DNA of 64,000 nucleotides from Thermoanaerobacterales bacterium (GTDB lineage: Bacteria > Bacillota > Desulfotomaculia > Desulfotomaculales > JASEER01), in NCBI GenBank assembly GCA_030019475.1, contig JASEER010000004.1, forward strand, positions 24,823 to 88,822, in the 5' to 3' direction. Below the pieces are notes generated by a model. That model did not search any database. It worked only from the letters and a program-made list of their open reading frames with translations, and was not told where the DNA came from. The translations under genes and the position numbers were made by a program. This document shows positions 6,903 through 15,669 of the stretch, piece by piece (the first letter of the stretch is position 1; every line of letters begins with the position of its first letter).

Positions 6903-8245
6903 CGGAGGTCACGCGGGCCGGCCCCGCCTCCTTGCCCGCTTTCCCCAACAACATGGTAAAGCATACGTTGCGGTCCGGGGCGCGTGTCTCCGATACGGTA
7001 GGCATTTTTCAGAGCGGCTGCCGCCTCGCCGGGGCGGACCGGGTCATTGACATGCATCACGGCCAAGGCCTCGTAGGCGTCCACGGGGTCGCCGATCTTC
7101 TTGCGCAGGACCACACCGACCGCCGGGTCGATGGACGCCTCCTTGGTCAACCGGCCGGCGCCGAGGAGCATGGCCGCCCTACCGACGGCGGCTGCGTCAA
7201 TCGCCTGTACGAACCCGGCGGCCGGAGAAGGAACTTCGATCCGCCGGCGGGCCCGGGGCAGCCGTCCGGGATCGTCCACGATGGATACGTCACCCCCCTG
7301 GGCGGCCACCCACTCCCGGAAGCGGGCCAGGGCCTTTCCTCCCGCCAACAGGCCTTCCAGGGTCTCGCACGCCCTCCCGGTATCCGGAGCCAGGCGTCCC
7401 AGGACGAGCATATGCGAGGCGACGAGAAGGCAGAGTTCACGCAGGTCGGCCGGTCCCTCGCCGCGCAGGACGGCCAGGGCTTCGGCCACCTCCAGGGCGT
7501 TGCCCACGGCCCGGCCGAGGGGCTGGTCCATGTTGGTGATCAGGGCCGTGACGGCCAGCCCTTGGGACTGCCCGATGCCCACCATTGCCCGCGCCAGTTC
7601 CAGGGCGTCTTCGGCCTGCCGCATGAAGGCGCCGCTGCCGGCCTTGACGTCGAGGACGACGGCGTTCGCGCCGGAGGCGATTTTTTTCGACATGACGCTG
7701 GCGGCGATCAAAGGGACGCTGTCCACCGTCGCCGTGACATCCCGCAGGGCGTAGAGCTTCTTGTCGGCCGGGGTGAGGTTGCCGGTCTGGGCGACAATGG
7801 CGAGTCGGACGGCGCGGGCCTGGGAGACCATCTCTTCCGGCGAGAGCGCGGTCCGGAAGCCGGGGATGGACTCCAGCTTGTCAATCGTGCCGCCCGTGTG
7901 TCCCAGGCCACGCCCCGACATCTTCACCACCGTGCCTCCCGCCGCCGCCACCAGAGGGGCCACGACGAGGGTCGTCTTGTCTCCAACGCCGCCCGTGCTG
8001 TGCTTGTCCAACTTGATGCCGGGAATGCCGCTCAAATCGGCTCGTTCGCCCGAGTCAACGATGGCGGCCGTAAGGTCGGCCATCTCCCGCACATCCATCC
8101 CTTTAAACCATACGGCCATCAGCCAGGCGGCCACCTGGTAGTCGGGGATCTCCTCCCGAACGTAGCCGTCGATGAGGTAGCGGATCTCCTCCGCGGTAAG
8201 GGCTTCCCCATTGCGTTTCTTTAAAATGAGGTCATACATCCGCAT
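6899..8245 (-). CDS. pdp: Pyrimidine-nucleoside phosphorylase
   Basis: 448 residues, full length for the thymidine/pyrimidine nucleoside phosphorylase family. It contains the signature SGRGLGHTGGTIDKLESIPGF, the phosphate-binding KHSTGGVGDKT, MSKKIASGANAVVLDVKAGSGAFM and the C-terminal domain (VGVVLRKKIGDPVDAYEALAVMHVNDP). It converts pyrimidine (deoxy)nucleosides and phosphate to free base plus (deoxy)ribose 1-phosphate. DeoB, 3 bases upstream, isomerises that product to the 5-phosphate. ATG start MRMYDLI is preceded by GGGGAG. Its stop overlaps the start of the SAM hydrolase gene. Confidence 0.95.
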   Translation of the reverse strand: MRMYDLILKKRNGEALTAEEIRYLIDGYVREEIPDYQVAAWLMAVWFKGMDVREMADLTAAIVDSGERADLSGIPGIKLDKHSTGGVGDKTTLVVAPLVAAAGGTVVKMSGRGLGHTGGTIDKLESIPGFRTALSPEEMVSQARAVRLAIVAQTGNLTPADKKLYALRDVTATVDSVPLIAASVMSKKIASGANAVVLDVKAGSGAFMRQAEDALELARAMVGIGQSQGLAVTALITNMDQPLGRAVGNALEVAEALAVLRGEGPADLRELCLLVASHMLVLGRLAPDTGRACETLEGLLAGGKALARFREWVAAQGGDVSIVDDPGRLPRARRRIEVPSPAAGFVQAIDAAAVGRAAMLLGAGRLTKEASIDPAVGVVLRKKIGDPVDAYEALAVMHVNDPVRPGEAAAALKNAYRIGDTRPGPQRMLYHVVGESGQGGGAGPRDLR

Positions 8246-8248
8246 TCC

Positions 8249-9442
8249 CTATGACTCCCCTTTCTCCCTGCGGACAACGCTCTTCAGGAAACTCTCCCCG
8301 GTGGGCCACCGAAGACCGAAGGCGGCGGCAATCGTGGCCGCCACGTCGGCAAACGTCTCGCGGGTGCCAAGCGCGCGGCCTGCCGGGCGGGTCGGGTTGA
8401 AGACCAGCAGCGGCACGTACTCCCGCGAATGATCGGTGCTGGCGGTCGTCGGGTCGCAGCCGTGATCCGCCGTGATGATCAGTAGGTCCCCCGGACGCAG
8501 GAGCACCGTGATCCCGGGCAGGGCGGCGTCGAAGGCTTCGAGGGCGGCGGCATAGCCGCGGGGGTCGTTGCGGTGGCCGTACAGCATGTCGAAGTCCACG
8601 AGGTTGGCGAAGATCAGGCCGCGGGCGACATCGGCGGCCGCACCGGTGATGGCGCGGAGGCCCTCGTCGTTGTCGGCGGTATGGATGGCCCGGGAGATAC
8701 CGCGGCCGGCAAAGATGTCGTAGATCTTCCCCACGGCGGTCACAGGCACGCCGGCCTTCGAAAGGGCGTCAAGGACGGTCGGCCCGGTGGGAGGCAGAGA
8801 GAAGTCGTGCCGGCGCTCGGTGCGGCGGAAGTTCCCCGGCGCACCGGTGAAGGGGCGGGCGATAACGCGCCCGACGGCGTGTTCGCCCTGCAGAATCTCG
8901 CGCGCGATACGGCAGATCCGGTACAACTCGTCCACGGGGATGACGTCTTCGTGGGCCGCGACCTGGAAAACGCTGTCCGCCGAGGTGTAGACGATGGGGT
9001 AGCCGGTGCGCAGGTGCTCCTCCCCCAGTTCCTGGATGATCACCGTCCCGGATGCCGGCCGGTTGCCCAGGGTGCGCCGGCCGATGAGCCTCTCGAACTC
9101 GCCGATAACCTCCGGGGGGAAGCCCTCGGGATAGACAGGGAACGGGCGGTCCAGGATCAGTCCGGCCAGTTCCCAGTGGCCGGTGGTCGTGTCCTTGCCG
9201 GGGGATCGCTCCGCCATCCGCCCCCACGACGCCCGGGGTGTGAAAGCCGGGGGGACGCCGTCGAGCCGGATGACGTTTCCCAGGCCCATTGCGGCCAGGT
9301 GAGGGAGTTTCAGCCCTCCGACGGCTGCCGCGGTATGGCCCAGGGTGTTGCTGCCGGCATCGCCGTAAGCCGCGGCGTCGGGCAGGGCGCCGCACCCGAC
9401 GCTGTCCAGGACGATAAGAAAGACCCGATCAACTGTCGTCAA
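8249..9442 (-). CDS. deoB: Phosphopentomutase
   Basis: 397 residues of the alkaline-phosphatase-superfamily mutase: [19 protein letters not shown] (metal-binding D), [11 protein letters not shown] (nucleophile Thr), [14 protein letters not shown], and [11 protein letters not shown] with [11 protein letters not shown]. It interconverts (deoxy)ribose 1-phosphate and 5-phosphate in the cytoplasm, linking nucleoside phosphorylases to the pentose phosphate pool. The TTG start has GGAGG 11 bases upstream. It lies 58 bases downstream of xerD and 3 bases before pdp, an order also known from Bacillus (xerD, then the phosphopentomutase gene drm). Confidence 0.95.
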   Translation of the reverse strand: MTTVDRVFLIVLDSVGCGALPDAAAYGDAGSNTLGHTAAAVGGLKLPHLAAMGLGNVIRLDGVPPAFTPRASWGRMAERSPGKDTTTGHWELAGLILDRPFPVYPEGFPPEVIGEFERLIGRRTLGNRPASGTVIIQELGEEHLRTGYPIVYTSADSVFQVAAHEDVIPVDELYRICRIAREILQGEHAVGRVIARPFTGAPGNFRRTERRHDFSLPPTGPTVLDALSKAGVPVTAVGKIYDIFAGRGISRAIHTADNDEGLRAITGAAADVARGLIFANLVDFDMLYGHRNDPRGYAAALEAFDAALPGITVLLRPGDLLIITADHGCDPTTASTDHSREYVPLLVFNPTRPAGRALGTRETFADVAATIAAAFGLRWPTGESFLKSVVRREKGES

Positions 9443-9500
9443 AAAAGCCGTCGCCTCCGTTAGGACTTTCTAGATAACGTTCCCGGCATGGTTGTCCCCC

Positions 9501-10385
9501 TTACGCCCGCGGATGGGACGCGTCGTAGACCCGGCGCAGCTTGGCGGTGGTCAGGTGGGTGTAGATCTGCGTCGTTACGATGTCGGCGTGGCCTAGAAGT
9601 TCCTGCACGACGCGGAGATCGGCGCCGTTGTCCAGGAGATGCGTGGCGAACGAGTGCCGCAGGGTATGGGGGGTAACCGCCTTGGCGATCCCGGCGGCGC
9701 GGGCGTAGCGCGCGACCAGCTTCCAGACCGTCTGGCGGGTTAAGGGGCGTCCACGGCGGTTCACAAAGAGCACCCCGCTGCGGCGCCCGGCCAGGGCGGG
9801 GCGTATGCCCTGGAGGTAAACGCCGAGCCAGTGCGCGGCCATAGAACCGAGCGGAACGATGCGCTCGCGGCTGCCCTTGCCGAGACAGCGAACGAACAGC
9901 TTCTCCAGGTCAACGTCGCGGACCTGCAGGCCCGTCAGTTCCGAGACACGCAGCCCGCAAGCGTACAGGGTCTCCAGGATCGCGCGGTCCCGCACGCCGA
10001 GAGGCGACTCTGAGCCTGGAGCGGCCAGCAGCCGCTCCACCTCGGTGACGGTGAGGACCCCGGGCAGGTGCTGTGCCGGGCGCGGGGATACGATTTCGGA
10101 AGCCGGATCCGCGGGAAGGAAGCCTTCGTCGGCCAGGAAACGCATAAGGGTTTTGATAGCCGAAAGGTGGCGGGAGATGGTCGCCGGGGCCCGGGCCGCG
10201 TTCTGCAGCTCAATGAGGTAGGCCGTGATGTGGCCCCTGGTAACGTCCTTGAATCCCGCCACTCCGCGCCGGTGGAGGTAGGAGATGAACTGCTTGAGGT
10301 CGGTGGCGTAGGCCCGCCGCGTGTTGGCCGCCAGACCTTTCTCGACCTGCAGGAAGTCCAGGAAGCTGTCAAGCGCGGTCAGCAT
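9501..10385 (-). CDS. xerD: Site-specific tyrosine recombinase XerD
   Basis: 294 residues, the normal XerD length. The N-terminal SAM-like core-binding domain (FLDFLQVEKGLAANTRRAYATDLKQF) is followed by the catalytic domain with CGLRVSELTGLQ (Arg), GKGSRERIVPL (Lys), HTLRHSFATHLL (His-x-x-Arg), LGHADIVTTQIYTH (His and the nucleophile Tyr). It resolves chromosome dimers at dif with a XerC/CodV partner. ATG start behind GGAGA. It lies between a small membrane protein gene and deoB, the same neighbourhood as in Bacillus, so it is the housekeeping recombinase and not an integrase of a mobile element. Confidence 0.95.
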   Translation of the reverse strand: MLTALDSFLDFLQVEKGLAANTRRAYATDLKQFISYLHRRGVAGFKDVTRGHITAYLIELQNAARAPATISRHLSAIKTLMRFLADEGFLPADPASEIVSPRPAQHLPGVLTVTEVERLLAAPGSESPLGVRDRAILETLYACGLRVSELTGLQVRDVDLEKLFVRCLGKGSRERIVPLGSMAAHWLGVYLQGIRPALAGRRSGVLFVNRRGRPLTRQTVWKLVARYARAAGIAKAVTPHTLRHSFATHLLDNGADLRVVQELLGHADIVTTQIYTHLTTAKLRRVYDASHPRA

Positions 10386-10439
10386 CTTCGTCTCCGTCCG
10401 TTGATGATACTTATCCCTTCGCCCCGCAGGAAGAAAATC

Positions 10440-10673
10440 CTACCTGGTGCCGCGGTAGTAATCTTTAAAGAACTCGATGATGCCTCCCCAGGGGGTCGTT
10501 TCAGCGGTGGGGCCGAGGGCGGGGTCGGCCCCACCGCCCGCGGTGGTGGAGAGGATGCCGTAGAGCTGAGTGCACAGGACGGTGATGATGATAAACAACA
10601 GGAGCAGGCGGAAGGCAAATAAAAGCTTGTGTTTCAGGGACGAGACGATAAAAAGGACCAGCGGCCGTTCCAT
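10440..10673 (-). CDS. Small membrane protein, possibly DUF4227/YqzK type
   Basis: 77 residues from the ATG at 10673 (a GTG four codons earlier overlaps the GGAGGGAGG ribosome site). One N-terminal membrane segment (about residues 15-38, LLFAFRLLLLFIIITVLCTQLYGIL), then a Gly/Thr-rich linker and a C-terminal amphipathic piece (WGGIIEFFKDYYRG). Bacillus has the DUF4227 membrane protein YqzK directly upstream of xerD, and the position here is the same; similarity beyond topology is not proven. It lies between spoIIM (21 bases) and xerD. Confidence 0.7.
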   Translation of the reverse strand: MERPLVLFIVSSLKHKLLFAFRLLLLFIIITVLCTQLYGILSTTAGGGADPALGPTAETTPWGGIIEFFKDYYRGTR

Positions 10674-10694
10674 TTTTCCCCGCACCTCCCTCCT

Positions 10695-11324
10695 TCAATC
10701 GCCGACAAGAGCCAAAACGGCCTCCAAGAGGTACGGGCTCAGGTAGGCTTCGATCAGCCCCGAGCCGGCGGCAATGGCCAGGCAGGCCGCCGCCAGGCCG
10801 GTATAACGGACGAGGTTGGCCCAGATGTTGACCTGGGGATTAAAGCCGCGACGGATAAGGAGAATGGAGAATGAAAGAGAAGCCGCGGCGGCGATGACGA
10901 TGGCCGGGATCAGTATCAGGTTCTGTGGCAGCAACGCCGCGGCGGCGAGCAGCACCCCCTGCCAGCCGCGATCCTCGATCAGCAGCAAAACGGCGAAACC
11001 GAGGGCGAAACCGCGTACGAAGAGGAGCCCCAGCATGACGGGGATGCCGATCACCGACAACCCGGACAGGTATATCGCTCCGAAAAGCATCAGGTTATTG
11101 ACCGTCGACGTGCGGAGGACGGCGCCGCTGTCAATCTCAAAGCCGGCAGGGTGAGTGAACAGGCCCCTGATGTAGGCCTCCAGTTCGCCGACCTGTTCGC
11201 GGTGGAGGCCGCAGGCCGACCAGATGCCGGTGGCCAGGCCGGCAGCGAACACGACGACGACTACCAGGTAGAGCGCCCAGTTGCGCTTGAGCGAAGCCTG
11301 CCAGAACCGGCGCGCCGTCAGCAT
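10695..11324 (-). CDS. spoIIM: Stage II sporulation protein M
   Basis: 209 residues, typical SpoIIM size, with five or so membrane segments (residues about 18-38, 75-95, 100-122, 125-155, 175-195). It contains the family pattern FWQASLKRNWALYL near the N-terminus and LMLFGAIYLSGLSVIGIPVMLGLLFVRGFALGF and LLPQNLILIPAIV in the middle. In Bacillus SpoIIM works with SpoIID and SpoIIP in septal peptidoglycan remodelling at the start of engulfment. ATG start behind GGGAGGAGG. It marks the host as an endospore former. It heads the small-membrane-protein/xerD/deoB/pdp run. Confidence 0.93.
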   Translation of the reverse strand: MLTARRFWQASLKRNWALYLVVVVVFAAGLATGIWSACGLHREQVGELEAYIRGLFTHPAGFEIDSGAVLRTSTVNNLMLFGAIYLSGLSVIGIPVMLGLLFVRGFALGFAVLLLIEDRGWQGVLLAAAALLPQNLILIPAIVIAAAASLSFSILLIRRGFNPQVNIWANLVRYTGLAAACLAIAAGSGLIEAYLSPYLLEAVLALVGD

Positions 11325-11415
11325 CCTGATCCTCCTCCCGGCCCGTCCTAATTAGAAATCTATGGACGGGCAGAGGGGGATATGCCTTCGGGAACGGCGA
11401 AAGGGACAGGCAAGA

Positions 11416-12516
11416 TCATTGCAGCGGCGGAAGACGGCCGGCGAGAGCGCGGGCCGCCAGGACGGCCGCAGCACCCGCGGCCAGGAAAAAGGCGGGCTCG
11501 GTGTCCGGGCCCCGGCCCATGGTGGTGACCTTGAGGTTCAGGTCCCGCATGGCATCCAGGGCGACATCGCCGGGAACGGTAACCAGGCGGTGGCGCTCGG
11601 CGAGGCCGGCTTCCGCCGCCTGACGCCGGATGAGGGAAGCCTGGTCGGGCGGAAGATCGGGCAGGGCGACGTAGCATGGCGCCAGGGCCACCCGCCCCAG
11701 GGCGGTCCGGGTATGGTGGGACAGCCCCCGGTGGCGGGAGCGCGGGTCGGCAAAGCCGATCCGCGGAATGGCGATCGCCAGGCCGCCCAGGGTCTGAACG
11801 GCGTTGACCAGCTGCCCTTGCTCCAGGGCGGTGCAGCCGAAAGGCGACCCGGTCCCGACGACCCCCGGCCCCATCGCGACAATGGCAGCATCGGCTCCGT
11901 TGGCCATGGCGGCCAGCAGCCCGGAGTAGATATTCACGGCCTCCAGGTCGCCACCGAAAGCATGGCCGCAGGTGACGGTAAAGTCCAGGACCCCGGTTTC
12001 CCGCAACTCCCGGACGAGACGGCTGAATGCTATGGGCAACGCTCCGCCATCGGTCATAACATAGGCGAGGCGCGCCGCCGGCGCCTGGCGGCGCAAGGCG
12101 GCGGCCGAAGGACCCAGTTGGCTGTGCAGGCTGCCGACTAAGACCGGCATGCCGTCCAGCGTGGTCAGGCCGCGGATGGCGTCGGCGAGGGGACTGTCAT
12201 CTTCCTCGGCGGCGAGCACCTTCAGCTGTCCCGGAGCGTAACGGAGTTTCATGATATGCCCCGCCTCCGGGACCTCGGTCCCCGTAATGTTCAAGTTGGC
12301 GACCACGAAATGGTAGCCGCCCGTCCCCAGGTCTTTATGAACTGCGGTGGTGTTCAGAATTACCTCGTCCCCGGCGGCCACGGGGCCGGTTAACTCTTCA
12401 TAGCAAACGGCCTTCTCTTCTTTACCGTCAACGTTAACGAGAATCTCGGTAAGTCCGGGGCGCTGACCCAGAAGCCGGGCCACGTGCCCCCGCCGCAGGC
12501 GGATATAAATGACCAT
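11416..12516 (-). CDS. DUF3866 family protein
   Basis: About 366 residues. The N-terminus (RLRRGHVARLL...GLTEILVNVDGKEEKAVCYEELTGPVAAGDEVILNTTAVHKDLGTGGYHFVVANL) and the central LGSLHSQLGPSAAALRRQAPAARLAYVMTDGGALPIAFS and VAMGPGVVGTGSPFGCTALEQGQLVNAVQ match the DUF3866 family, whose function is not known. It is predicted to be soluble. The start is placed at the ATG 12516; the GGGAG upstream is unusually close, so the exact start is uncertain. In related Clostridia this gene often adjoins spoIIM, as here, which hints at a spore or envelope-linked role (inference). Confidence 0.8.
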   Translation of the reverse strand: MVIYIRLRRGHVARLLGQRPGLTEILVNVDGKEEKAVCYEELTGPVAAGDEVILNTTAVHKDLGTGGYHFVVANLNITGTEVPEAGHIMKLRYAPGQLKVLAAEEDDSPLADAIRGLTTLDGMPVLVGSLHSQLGPSAAALRRQAPAARLAYVMTDGGALPIAFSRLVRELRETGVLDFTVTCGHAFGGDLEAVNIYSGLLAAMANGADAAIVAMGPGVVGTGSPFGCTALEQGQLVNAVQTLGGLAIAIPRIGFADPRSRHRGLSHHTRTALGRVALAPCYVALPDLPPDQASLIRRQAAEAGLAERHRLVTVPGDVALDAMRDLNLKVTTMGRGPDTEPAFFLAAGAAAVLAARALAGRLPPLQ

Positions 12517-12651
12517 CACTCCCGTATGAAGCGGTTATCCAAACGTGTTCTTCTCAGCTTCCATGTTACCCGCGGGGGCTCGAAAATCCTTCCTGCGATG
12601 GGGCCAGACCGGGCGGACGGCGGCAATTGCTCTCCCGGCGGCCGGGCGTGC

Positions 12652-12657
12652 TATACT
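12652..12657 (+). promoter_or_regulatory. Possible -10 element for rqcH
   Basis: TATACT 34 bases upstream of the rqcH TTG start. The best -35 (TTGCTC) is 19 bases away, longer than usual, so this is a weak call. Confidence 0.35.
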
Positions 12658-12690
12658 GGTGTAGTAATTATTGCTGGGAGCGATGAGACT

Positions 12691-14430
12691 TTGCCTTTTG
12701 ATGGTCTTGTGCTCGCCGCCGTGCGCGCCGAACTGGCCGGGGCCCTCACCGGCGGACGTATCGAACGTGTGCAGCAGCCGGCGGAACACTATATCGTCCT
12801 CACGGTGCACAGGCACAAACGCCACCGCCTGCTGATCTCCGCTCACCCGGAGGAGGCACGGGTACACATGACCGCGCACGGCACGGTTTCCCCGCCACGG
12901 TTACCGGTTTTTGCCGCCGTGCTGCGCAAGTACCTGGAAGGCGGCCGGATGGTGTCTATCAAGCAGCCGGGGTTCGAACGCGTTATCGAAGTGGTCGTAA
13001 GAGGGCGCGATGCTTTGGGGCAGGAGGCCAATATCCTGCTGATCGGGGAGTTTATGGGAAAGCATTCCAATATCCTGCTCGTGGACCCCGGTTCAGGGAG
13101 AATTCTGGACGGTATTCGTCGCTATACGCATGCCGTAAGCCGTCACCGGGAGGTGCTGCCTGGTGCTCCGTATATCCCCCCGCCCCGCACCAAGCGCGAC
13201 CCCCTGGAGCTGGATGAGGAAGGCCTTACGGCCGAGTTGCTCGCCCTTCCCCTGGAAAGCGGCATTGCCCGCGCTTTACAGGCACGCCTCGAGGGACTGA
13301 GTCTGGTCGCTGCCCGGGAGGTTGCCCACCGGGCGGGATTGGCCGCCGAAACCACGGTGGGCGAGTGCGGCGCCTACGACTTCGCCCGTCTGTGGTCAAC
13401 GCTGCGCGATGTGTTCGCCGGCGCCCGGGACGGCGCCCTGTCCCCCTGCCTGGCCCTGGACCGCGCAGGCGAGCCGTATGACTTCTCGGCAATATCCCTG
13501 ACCCACCTATCGGACGAGGTGAGCCTGGAAAGCGGCGGTATGAACGATATCCTGGACCGCTTCTACACACACCACCGGGAACGGCAAAGGCTGGAAGGCC
13601 TGCGCCGCGCCATCATGAGCATCGTCGCCCGTGAGCGCCGGCGGGTGGAGAAGCGCCTGGCCCACTGCCGGAAGAACCTGGCCACGGCGGCACGTTTTGA
13701 AGAATGGCGACGTTACGGCGATCTCCTGATCGCCAACCTGCACGCCGTGCCGCCCAACGCCGAAACCATCACCCTCAACGAGTTTGAGACCGGCAAACCG
13801 GTGGCCATCGCGCTTGACCCCAAGCTGAGTCCGGCAGCCAACGCACAGGCGTATTTCCGCCGCTTTCAGAAGCAAAAGGCCACCGCGGCGCGCGCGGCCG
13901 CTGAGGAAGAAAGACTGTCGGCGGAACTGGAGTATCTGGCGGGGGTCGAGACCGCCCTCATGCAGGCGGAGAACAGCGCCGACCTGGGGGATATCCGTGA
14001 GGAACTGGTGGCGCAGGGCTACCTTTCGGCGCCCGCCCCAGGGAAAAAACGGGTGCCGGCCCGGGAAGCCGCCCCCGCTCCTCTCACCTTCAAGGCCCCG
14101 GACGGGACGACGATCCTCGTCGGCAAGAACAACCGGCAGAACGACTACGTCACCTTCCGCGTCGCCCGCGAGGACGACCTCTGGCTTCATGCCCGGGGCA
14201 TCCCCGGGGCGCACGTCATCGTCCGCACGGCGGGCCGGGCGGTCTCACCCGAGGCGCTGGAGGCGGCCGCGTCTTTGGCCGCCTATTACAGCCGGAGCCG
14301 GCAGGCCGGGAGCGTGCCGGTGGACGTCACCCTTCGGCGGCACGTGAAGAAGCCCCGCGGCGCCCGCCCGGGGTTCGTGATCTACCGCGAGGAGCGAACC
14401 GTTATGGCCCGCCCCGCCCGCCCGTCATAG
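12691..14430 (+). CDS. rqcH: RqcH/NFACT-family ribosome quality control protein
   Basis: 579 residues, the usual length for bacterial Rqc2/NEMF homologues (also called FbpA). NFACT-N domain at the N-terminus (PFDGLVLAAVRAELAGALTGGRIERVQQP, then LLISAHPEEARVHMT), a central coiled coil (about 300-420) and an NFACT-R domain at the C-terminus with VGKNNRQNDYVTFRVAREDDLWLHARGIPGAHVIV. RqcH binds stalled 50S-peptidyl-tRNA and adds alanine tails to the nascent chain. The TTG start lies 9 bases after GGGAG and gives the family N-terminus; the open frame extends upstream to 12484 but has no homology there. Divergent from DUF3866. Confidence 0.92.
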   Translation: MPFDGLVLAAVRAELAGALTGGRIERVQQPAEHYIVLTVHRHKRHRLLISAHPEEARVHMTAHGTVSPPRLPVFAAVLRKYLEGGRMVSIKQPGFERVIEVVVRGRDALGQEANILLIGEFMGKHSNILLVDPGSGRILDGIRRYTHAVSRHREVLPGAPYIPPPRTKRDPLELDEEGLTAELLALPLESGIARALQARLEGLSLVAAREVAHRAGLAAETTVGECGAYDFARLWSTLRDVFAGARDGALSPCLALDRAGEPYDFSAISLTHLSDEVSLESGGMNDILDRFYTHHRERQRLEGLRRAIMSIVARERRRVEKRLAHCRKNLATAARFEEWRRYGDLLIANLHAVPPNAETITLNEFETGKPVAIALDPKLSPAANAQAYFRRFQKQKATAARAAAEEERLSAELEYLAGVETALMQAENSADLGDIREELVAQGYLSAPAPGKKRVPAREAAPAPLTFKAPDGTTILVGKNNRQNDYVTFRVAREDDLWLHARGIPGAHVIVRTAGRAVSPEALEAAASLAAYYSRSRQAGSVPVDVTLRRHVKKPRGARPGFVIYREERTVMARPARPS

Positions 14431-14443
14431 GATGATACTCTTT

Positions 14444-15016
14444 CTACAGACCGGTCGCGGTCCGCGTAAGCATCTCGACTTCCTTACAGAGCCACGGGCC
14501 GTAACCGGCCATCCTGACGCGGCGCCACCGCTCCGGAGCCGTCGGCGACTGTATGGCGAGGAAGGCATCCTCCGCGGTTCCCTGGTCAAGGTAAAGAATT
14601 ACGTCGCCGTGGGGCCAGGCGTTCTGACCCGCCGCCGGCGTAAAGGGCCGGCAGAAAAACCGTACCCGGCAGCCGGACGTCGGCGCGTCATCGGCCGCCG
14701 TTTTCTCAACGGCCGGCAGCTCGTTCGCGGTACACTCCTGCGCTTCGCCCCAAAATCCACGGGAGGCAAGGAAAAGGAGTTCCGGTAGGTGGTGAGCGAG
14801 GGGGGTGTCGTCAGACCCGGGCAGGTTGACCGTCAGGCCGTGGCGCTGGACGAGGATACCCCGCAGGCTGCCGCCCTGTTCGGGCTCTTCGGTCACCGCG
14901 GGCTCAGCCGCCGCCGGGGAAGAAGCCCGCGGAGCGCCCGAAGCGCACGCGGCTAGGGCCAGCACGCCGGCCGCGAGGACGGCGGCAAGCAGCCGTAGAG
15001 GAACTCCGCCCCGCAC
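14444..15016 (-). CDS. Predicted lipoprotein of unknown function
   Basis: 190 residues. Signal peptide with lipobox: LLAAVLAAGVLALAAC, cleavage expected before Cys24, followed by an Ala/Pro/Glu-rich tether. The mature part (GILVQRHGLTVNLPGSDDTPLAHHLPELLFLASRGFW... GDVILYLDQGTAEDAFLAIQSP) has no family I recognise and contains four further cysteines. GTG start, one base after the cupin stop, with GGAAGGGG 9 bases upstream, so the two genes form a unit. It ends 13 bases from the convergent rqcH stop. Confidence 0.75.
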   Translation of the reverse strand: MRGGVPLRLLAAVLAAGVLALAACASGAPRASSPAAAEPAVTEEPEQGGSLRGILVQRHGLTVNLPGSDDTPLAHHLPELLFLASRGFWGEAQECTANELPAVEKTAADDAPTSGCRVRFFCRPFTPAAGQNAWPHGDVILYLDQGTAEDAFLAIQSPTAPERWRRVRMAGYGPWLCKEVEMLTRTATGL

Positions 15017-15017
15017 C

Positions 15018-15365
15018 TTACGCGTCCCCTTCCTCCGGTACGATGCAGATGAAGACCAGGTCTTTCTCCCCCGTATTCATAAACTGGTGTTCGGCATTCC
15101 CCGGGATGAAGGCGATCGAGCCGCGCTCGACCTGGTGTTCCTTGCCGTCCAAGAAGAGCACGCCCCGGCCGTCCAAGACGTAGTTGATGTGCGGCCAGGA
15201 ATGGCGGTGCCGGGGGGTAAAACCTTCTTTACCCAGAGTGAAGGTGCGCATCACCCACCCGGTCCACCCCTCCCGGGGGCCTATCAGGGCCTTCTTAACC
15301 ACGTTGCGTATCCCGCGCCCTTCAATGACCGTCCCCTTGACTTCTTTTTCGTGACCGACAAACAA
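15018..15365 (-). CDS. Cupin-domain protein
   Basis: 115 residues, a single small cupin barrel. Motif 1 (GFTPRHRHSWPHINYVLDGRG) carries the metal-ligand histidines and motif 2 is PGNAEHQFMNTG. Such proteins act as metal-dependent isomerases, oxygenases or sensors, and the substrate cannot be read from sequence. The TTG at 15365 is chosen because GGGAGG lies 7 bases upstream and MFVGHEKEVKG is a common start in this group; an in-frame extension to 15431 lacks a ribosome site. It is followed by the lipoprotein gene. Confidence 0.82.
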   Translation of the reverse strand: MFVGHEKEVKGTVIEGRGIRNVVKKALIGPREGWTGWVMRTFTLGKEGFTPRHRHSWPHINYVLDGRGVLFLDGKEHQVERGSIAFIPGNAEHQFMNTGEKDLVFICIVPEEGDA

Positions 15366-15669
15366 GCTGCTCCCTCCCCTTTTGGAATCCATCTGCTTTG
15401 AAGGTATAACACACTCGACGGCACGCACCACCGGGCGGCCCCTGACATCCTTGACAACACCGGGATCACCGGCCGCCGGCCGCTCGTCGGCCTGCCCAGG
15501 TCAACCTGCAGTGCTATCGTAACCATGGCTTGCCTTATTGTCAAACCGCGGGGAGACGGACGGTTACGCGGCGGCGCCGATGGCATTGCAGGCGTATTTG
15601 AGCGGGCGTCAGAAACCGCTTCGAAGGAGGATTAGAAAAGACAAAGGAGCGGAAAGGGGCGCGCGGCAC
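15366..15669. other. Divergent intergenic region, no gene seen
   Basis: About 300 bases between the cupin gene (-) and a lipoprotein gene (+). An open frame on the plus strand runs through from 15538 in phase with the lipoprotein, with an unused AAGGAGG near 15624, so that gene could start earlier at a non-standard codon. TTGACA occurs at about 15450 but without a matching -10. No structured element recognised. Confidence 0.4.

Noticed and set aside
6932..8224. 430-codon ORF on the plus strand
   Set aside because: Antisense to the fully conserved pdp gene; composition is typical of a shadow frame.
12484..12690. 69-codon N-terminal extension of rqcH
   Set aside because: No homology, and the TTG at 12691 has a good ribosome site and gives the conserved N-terminus.
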